Position numbers and translations under genes: made by a program. Under the pieces are notes generated by a model. The model did no database searches. It was not told the DNA's origin and saw only the letters and a program-made list of their open reading frames with translations. From Ettlia oleoabundans (Eukaryota > Chlorophyta > Chlorophyceae > Chlamydomonadales), in assembly GCA_019693395.1 (NCBI GenBank), contig JAAMXP010003727.1:1-10771 (forward strand): 10,771 nt of DNA, written 5' to 3'. Of this stretch, positions 7,009 through 10,771 are shown piece after piece. Position 1 is the stretch's first letter. Each line of letters opens with the position of its first letter.

Positions 7009-9467
7009 TTAATTCTTTTGCTCCTTATCACCCTTGTCCTCCTTCCCAGCCGCCCACAGCAGGCCCCTGGCCGGGGCCCTCATCAGCCACAGCACCAGGT
7101 TAGACGCCCACTGGAGCGGGAAGCCGCAGCATGGGCAGCACAACTTAAGTGGCAGCAATACCACCCAGATGATGGCGCCAAGCAGCCATAGCACGCAGAG
7201 CAGCGGCAAGCAGATGATCATGACTGTCCAGCGGCAGCAGGAGCAGCCCTGATCCTCGCCTTTGCCGCCTGCAGCCTGTCCGCCCACACCAGAGCCAGTT
7301 GCAGCTGCCCCTGCTGCCCCAGCAGCCGCCGTGCCGGGGCCAGCTACCGCCCCGCTTTGCATCGTCATCGGCACAGGGCCATGTGTAGGCGCAGATGGCG
7401 GAGACGGGCCTGCCATGAAGCAGCGGTCCACCACTCCCTCTTTCACCGCCGCTGCTGGCTGCGGCAGCGCATACGGCAGGCTGCTGATCAGGCGCTTGCG
7501 CTCGGGCAGTTCTGGCACCTCAGCCGCCATTGGCTGCAGGTAGACCGTGTCGTTTTCCCTCTTCATGCGCTTCTGGGTGTCATAGATCACGTGATCCAAG
7601 TCATCATCCACACGCCTGAGGCACAGAGCAGCATGAGCAGCAACGAAATGGGCGGGAAAAACTAGGGCGTGCAATGGGGGGCAGAGGTGCAAGCCTGCCA
7701 GCGAGTGACAATGTCCTTGTAGTTGCTGGTTCACAGCCATGCACGAATCACTGCAGCCAGGCTTCACAGGCTGCCCACCTGTGCTGCAGGTTCAGGGAGG
7801 CGGGGGGTGCTGAGTCGTAGGCTGCAGACGCCCTCTTAGCCATTGCCAGCTGCATTGCAGCTGCCTCTAGACACTTCAGCCCGGCGCCGCATTTGTCCTG
7901 CTGTTTCCACAGTGCGATGCCGTTGAAGCAATGTGCATGTGCGTTGCAATAGGCCTGACATTGAAGGGGTGGGGTAGGGCGGCCGGCAAGCACATGAGGT
8001 GGTGCTAGAGTGCTGAGCATCGAGCAGCACCCAAAAGATGTGCCAGTTACGCACCGCGCTTCAGGCCTCTGCTTGCCAACAAAACACTGCCACCCATACT
8101 CTCTGGTGCTAACCAAGCAACCTATGGGGCGCACTGCTCACCTGCTTGTACTGCCCGTAGTGCCAGAGCTTGCAGCTGCGTGCCTCCGACACCACAGAGG
8201 ATGTAAGCTGCAGCAAGGCAGGAGGTGACGCTGGTGAAGCAGTATATGCACAACAGGTTCAACCGCATGTTGAAGGCACGTTTTATTGATCACCTGAATG
8301 GCTGCGGCAACTTGGCGCCCAAAGCTGCTGCGAGCAGAATGCCAAACCTCGGGACATACCAAAGCCCACCCCGCTCCCAACTCAGCACACCTGGCTACAG
8401 GCCTGGCTATAGAGCGATGCCGTGTCAACAGCCAATGAGGCAATAAGGGCAGGCGCATTGCCCTTGGCCACAGCCCGCAGCATTGTCAGCTGCTGTGCAT
8501 CTGCCAGCGCCATTGTGCTGAGCGCACGCACCACCTGCAAGTCTGTATCTACAGACAGACCCGCTGGCAGCAACGGCAGCACGCTGTGCGCGACAAAGTC
8601 CAGCACGCCAGCTGCCTGCCGCAGCAGTGTGTAAGCACGGGTGACGGCAGGGGCGTGAACTCCAGTGGCCGAGTCAGTGCAGGCTGCCGCAGCCGCGTGC
8701 ATCTGACGCACCGCTATGGCCACTAGCACGCTGGCTAGCTCAAACAGCGCATCTGGGTGGGCCGCGGTGCGGGGCTGAGCGCCGGGAGGTGCTGCAGTCA
8801 GTGCCTCGGCCCACTCAAACCGCACCGCACATCGCAGCTTGGAGGGTGTGGCAGCCAGAGGCGAGGTAGCTGAGCCACCGCGCTCCACAGCTGACAGCGC
8901 CTCATCCGGGGTGCTGGCAGCAGCAACATCTGCCGCTGGTGCTGCGCCGTCCTCCGCTGCTTGCAGGGCATCTGTGCTGCCACTGACGTTGGACACCAGG
9001 CCCAGCAGCAGTCCTAGATAGGTGGATGCTGCATCTGTGACGGCCTGATCAGACACACTGGGCGACTCTAGGGCTGCATGCAACGAGGGGTTGCAGCGTG
9101 GCAGTTGGGAGGGCAAAGTAGGCAGTGAAGCGATGGAGGATGGGGAGGCGGGGGGGAGCGGCAGTGGCGGCGGGGGCGGCGGCAAACGGGCAGGTTTGGT
9201 GGCTGTTTTCCTGGCGCGGTTACCTGAGGTTAGCGCTCCTCTTCCTGCTTCAAGGCTTTGAATATAACCAAGTGCTTCCTTCTCATCCTGCTTTGACAGC
9301 CCCTTGGCTGTGAGCTTGTCCAATTGTTTCCTGAAGACCGGCTTGGAAGGGGTTTTGAGCGGGCTTGGGTAGATGTAGGGGTGCAACACGACAGAGTCCG
9401 CCGCACCGTTCCCACCCAAGCCCTCCGGGGCGCCATTGGGGGGCCTCGTTTGTTCAACTGTGGCCAT
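7009..9467 (-). CDS. BROX: BROX-like BRO1-domain protein with hydrophobic Cys-rich C-terminus
   Basis: BRO1 domains bind ESCRT-III (CHMP4/Snf7) at endosomal and nuclear membranes. Preferred exons on the minus strand: 9467-9224, 9073-8391, 8207-8142, 7954-7779, 7615-7009, 591 residues; without the first intron it reads 641. The BRO1 match to BROX runs along most of the protein: VRFEWAEAL, DALFELASVLVAIAV, the LLRQAAGVLDFVAHSVLP helix, ADAQQLTMLRAVAKG-APALIASLA, then KLWHYGQYKQ, AHCFNGIALWKQQDKCG and KRENDTVYLQP...EVPELPERKRLISSLPY. A Gly/Ala/Pro linker follows, then CSCCRW, a hydrophobic stretch (about 519-545), CCPCC, a second amphipathic/hydrophobic stretch, and a charged KEDKGDKEQKN end. 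Start: ATG 9467 is directly preceded by an in-frame TAA. No CaaX box is present. Family call firm; a role in membrane remodelling is by homology. Confidence 0.9.
9074..9223 (-). other. Probable 150-nt in-frame intron of the BROX gene
   Basis: The open frame continues through this segment as a Pro-rich stretch, but it has a CAG|GTAACC donor, a long pyrimidine tract and a TGCATGCAG acceptor. Its length is a multiple of three, phase 1 at both ends, with no in-frame stop. Removing it joins GRGALTS to ALESPSVSDQAVTDAA, which aligns to the corresponding helical region of BROX nearly without gaps. Confidence 0.7.
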
Positions 9468-10147
9468 TTAATCGCTGATCGCTTGCCATTGGCTGGGTCA
9501 GTTGAAGCATGGTCTGGAACCAGGGCACTTGTATTGCCTGCTGCAACACGGCAAGCAGCTGCGGGAAGGGAAGGGATCCCTAGAAGGCGAGGAAAAAGAT
9601 GGGGGGCGGTACGTTCAAGTAATATCACGGCGAGGTAGCGGCACTCTCCTTATCAGGCCGGCAGGTACAGTCGCTGGCAGGGGGTCACACAGTTGAATCA
9701 TTGGACAGGCTTGCATGCTTGTGACTCAGTGTGATGTTGACAGAGGACTAGTGTAAGTGCACAGTAAGTGTACAATTAGTTATTGTGGCTGATATGATGG
9801 TAATGAGCCCACTCGTACGCAAAGCAACCACTTGAGCATCAGTTGCATTGGCAAACACGTAGGCTTCAGCAGCTCAACTCATACTAAGCAGCAATTAGTC
9901 ACGCTGTCTGGCCTCAAATCCAAGACTCAAAACGCGAAGAGCAAAGGGTTGAAATGGTATGGGGCAGCGCATGCCATTAACTGGGCCGCAGGTTAAAAGG
10001 TCAACGATATGCTACGGTGCCACAGCTGCTGGTATTGCACCCACACCTCTCGCGCCACTGCGCGGTCAGGGAAGGTCCCGCGTCGCCATAGCGATATGGA
10101 TGCAAGGAGGATCGCGTGCAAGGAGCGAAACAGCATCCAAGGGCGTC
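9468..10147. other. Spacer of 680 bp: BROX promoter region and 3' UTR of the Cys-rich gene
   Basis: Both flanking genes run on the minus strand, so the right part is 3' UTR of the Cys-rich gene and the left part is BROX promoter. No TGTAA was found on the minus strand and no clear TATA box. A small repeated word (GTAAGTG, around 9752-9769) is present on the plus strand. Otherwise nothing is recognisable, and frames here resemble no known protein. Confidence 0.5.
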
Positions 10148-10651
10148 CTACTTCTTCCTCCATTCCTCCTCCTGAGCGGAGGAGCAGCTGGGCAGGCAGG
10201 AGAAGACTCCTAGGAAGGCGGCGCAGTCCTCTTCTGCCAAGTACTCCAGAGGCAGCAAGTAGGACCAGCAGTAGTCGCCGCAGCGGTTGTAGCCATCCGG
10301 GCAGCCGACAGGTGTGCAGTAAACCTGCAGAGGCTCCAGAGGAATAAAACAAAAGAACAGTGAATGTGTGCAGAGTATAGAGGGGATGGACAAAGACTCT
10401 GCAGTTCATCACCATGAAACAGTGCACCGTGCTGATTAACGCAATGAAGGCATCAAAGCATGCCAGTTGGCGACACTTGCTTGCATCATGTAGGAGGGCC
10501 CATACCAGGAAACCCGGCATCCTTACGGGTGGCACACCCACCCAATTCCCATCCTCGTGCATTCGTGTCTCATATCCATCAGGGCAAGAATAGCAATGGG
10601 GGTGGGCCTCCTCTGGGTGCTCCTCATGGAAGAAGCTGTACATTGTGGAGC
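10148..10651 (-). CDS. Cysteine-rich protein of unknown function, C-terminal part
   Basis: Two minus-strand exons are supported: 10651-10506 and 10324-10148 (stop), joined by a 181-nt GT-AG intron (GTATGG...CTGCAG) in phase 0. Together they encode about 107 residues plus one split codon at the 5' end, where the gene continues upstream through an intron (acceptor CTGCAG at 10652) beyond the right edge. Two related blocks occur, CYSCPDGYETR and VGCPDGYNRCGDYCW, one on each exon, separated by a Pro/Val-rich linker. About ten cysteines suggest disulphides and an extracellular or luminal location, but no signal peptide can be seen because the N-terminus is missing. The tail is LPSCSSAQEEEWRKK. I do not recognise the family. 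Exon calls rest on splice consensus and the repeated motif. Confidence 0.6.
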
Positions 10652-10771
10652 CTGCAGGGCCAGGTATTGGCAAATGGAAGAAGGAATGGCAAAAGTCAAG
10701 TACGGAGGCATAGCGGGTGCTCAGCAGCGGTGCATTCTGCTCTTAACCCCACCCCGAACCCACCCACCCAC
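10652..10771 (-). other. Partial intron of the Cys-rich gene
   Basis: On the minus strand this reads GTGGGTGGGT at the window edge through to CTTCTTCCATTTGCC...CCTGCAG before the exon at 10651. It has the G-rich start and pyrimidine-rich end of the other introns here. The donor may be at the edge itself or further out. Confidence 0.5.
10747..10769 (-). repeat. G-quadruplex motif in the intron of the Cys-rich gene
   Basis: On the minus (sense) strand there are five G runs of three or four with loops of one to three bases, immediately inside the presumed intron start. It resembles the TGGG array in the kinase intron. Confidence 0.7.

Noticed and set aside
9120..9200. Proline-rich domain in the BROX protein
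   Set aside because: Better explained as the pyrimidine tract of a 3n intron; kept as an intron-retention possibility only.
6564..9714. 13-bp direct repeat TGGACAGGCTTGC at 6564-6576 and 9702-9714
   Set aside because: About one shared 13-mer is expected by chance in a window of this size, and the flanks do not match.
9993..10673. 226-codon minus-strand frame
   Set aside because: Only its first part is exon; beyond 10506 it runs into an intron and then out of frame with the CPDGYNRCGDYCW exon.

Overview
The window looks like nuclear DNA of a green alga (Chlorophyta). It is GC-rich, and its genes are broken by short GT-AG introns of about 150 to 280 nt. Most 3' splice sites read (C/T)GCAG, and one gene has the chlorophyte poly(A) signal TGTAA shortly after its stop. 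The gene families agree: a Raf-like (TKL) kinase of plant/algal type and a plastid RETICULATA-related protein. No prokaryotic operon, RNA gene, CRISPR array or intact transposon is visible. The lineage is inferred from gene style; the species cannot be named from the sequence.

Layout, left to right. (1) A plus-strand TKL protein kinase enters from beyond the left edge and ends at 2705, with six exons in the window. (2) A minus-strand YAE1-domain protein (2954-3651) converges on it, leaving 248 bp between the two stops. (3) A minus-strand RETICULATA-related (DUF3411) plastid-envelope protein, five exons, 4277-6175. (4) A minus-strand BROX-type BRO1-domain protein, five exons, 7009-9467. (5) The 3' end of a minus-strand cysteine-rich protein of unknown function, running off the right edge. 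The last four genes lie head to tail on the minus strand, separated by about 480 to 830 bp.

The genes do not form an obvious pathway: signalling, cytosolic Fe-S protein maturation, plastid/leaf development and endosomal (ESCRT-associated) function sit side by side, as is usual for a eukaryotic chromosome. All exon models come from reading-frame continuity, splice consensus and family alignment from memory, and every proposed junction preserves the frame.

The most interesting details are: a BROX-like protein ending in a Cys-flanked hydrophobic segment where animal BROX has a farnesylation box; a 3n intron in that gene which reads as a false proline-rich insert; an almost perfect deca-GX3 motif in the YAE1 protein with one Thr exception and an intron inside it; a DFN in place of DFG in the kinase; and G-quadruplex-forming runs near intron 5' ends. 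I found no convincing wholly new system.
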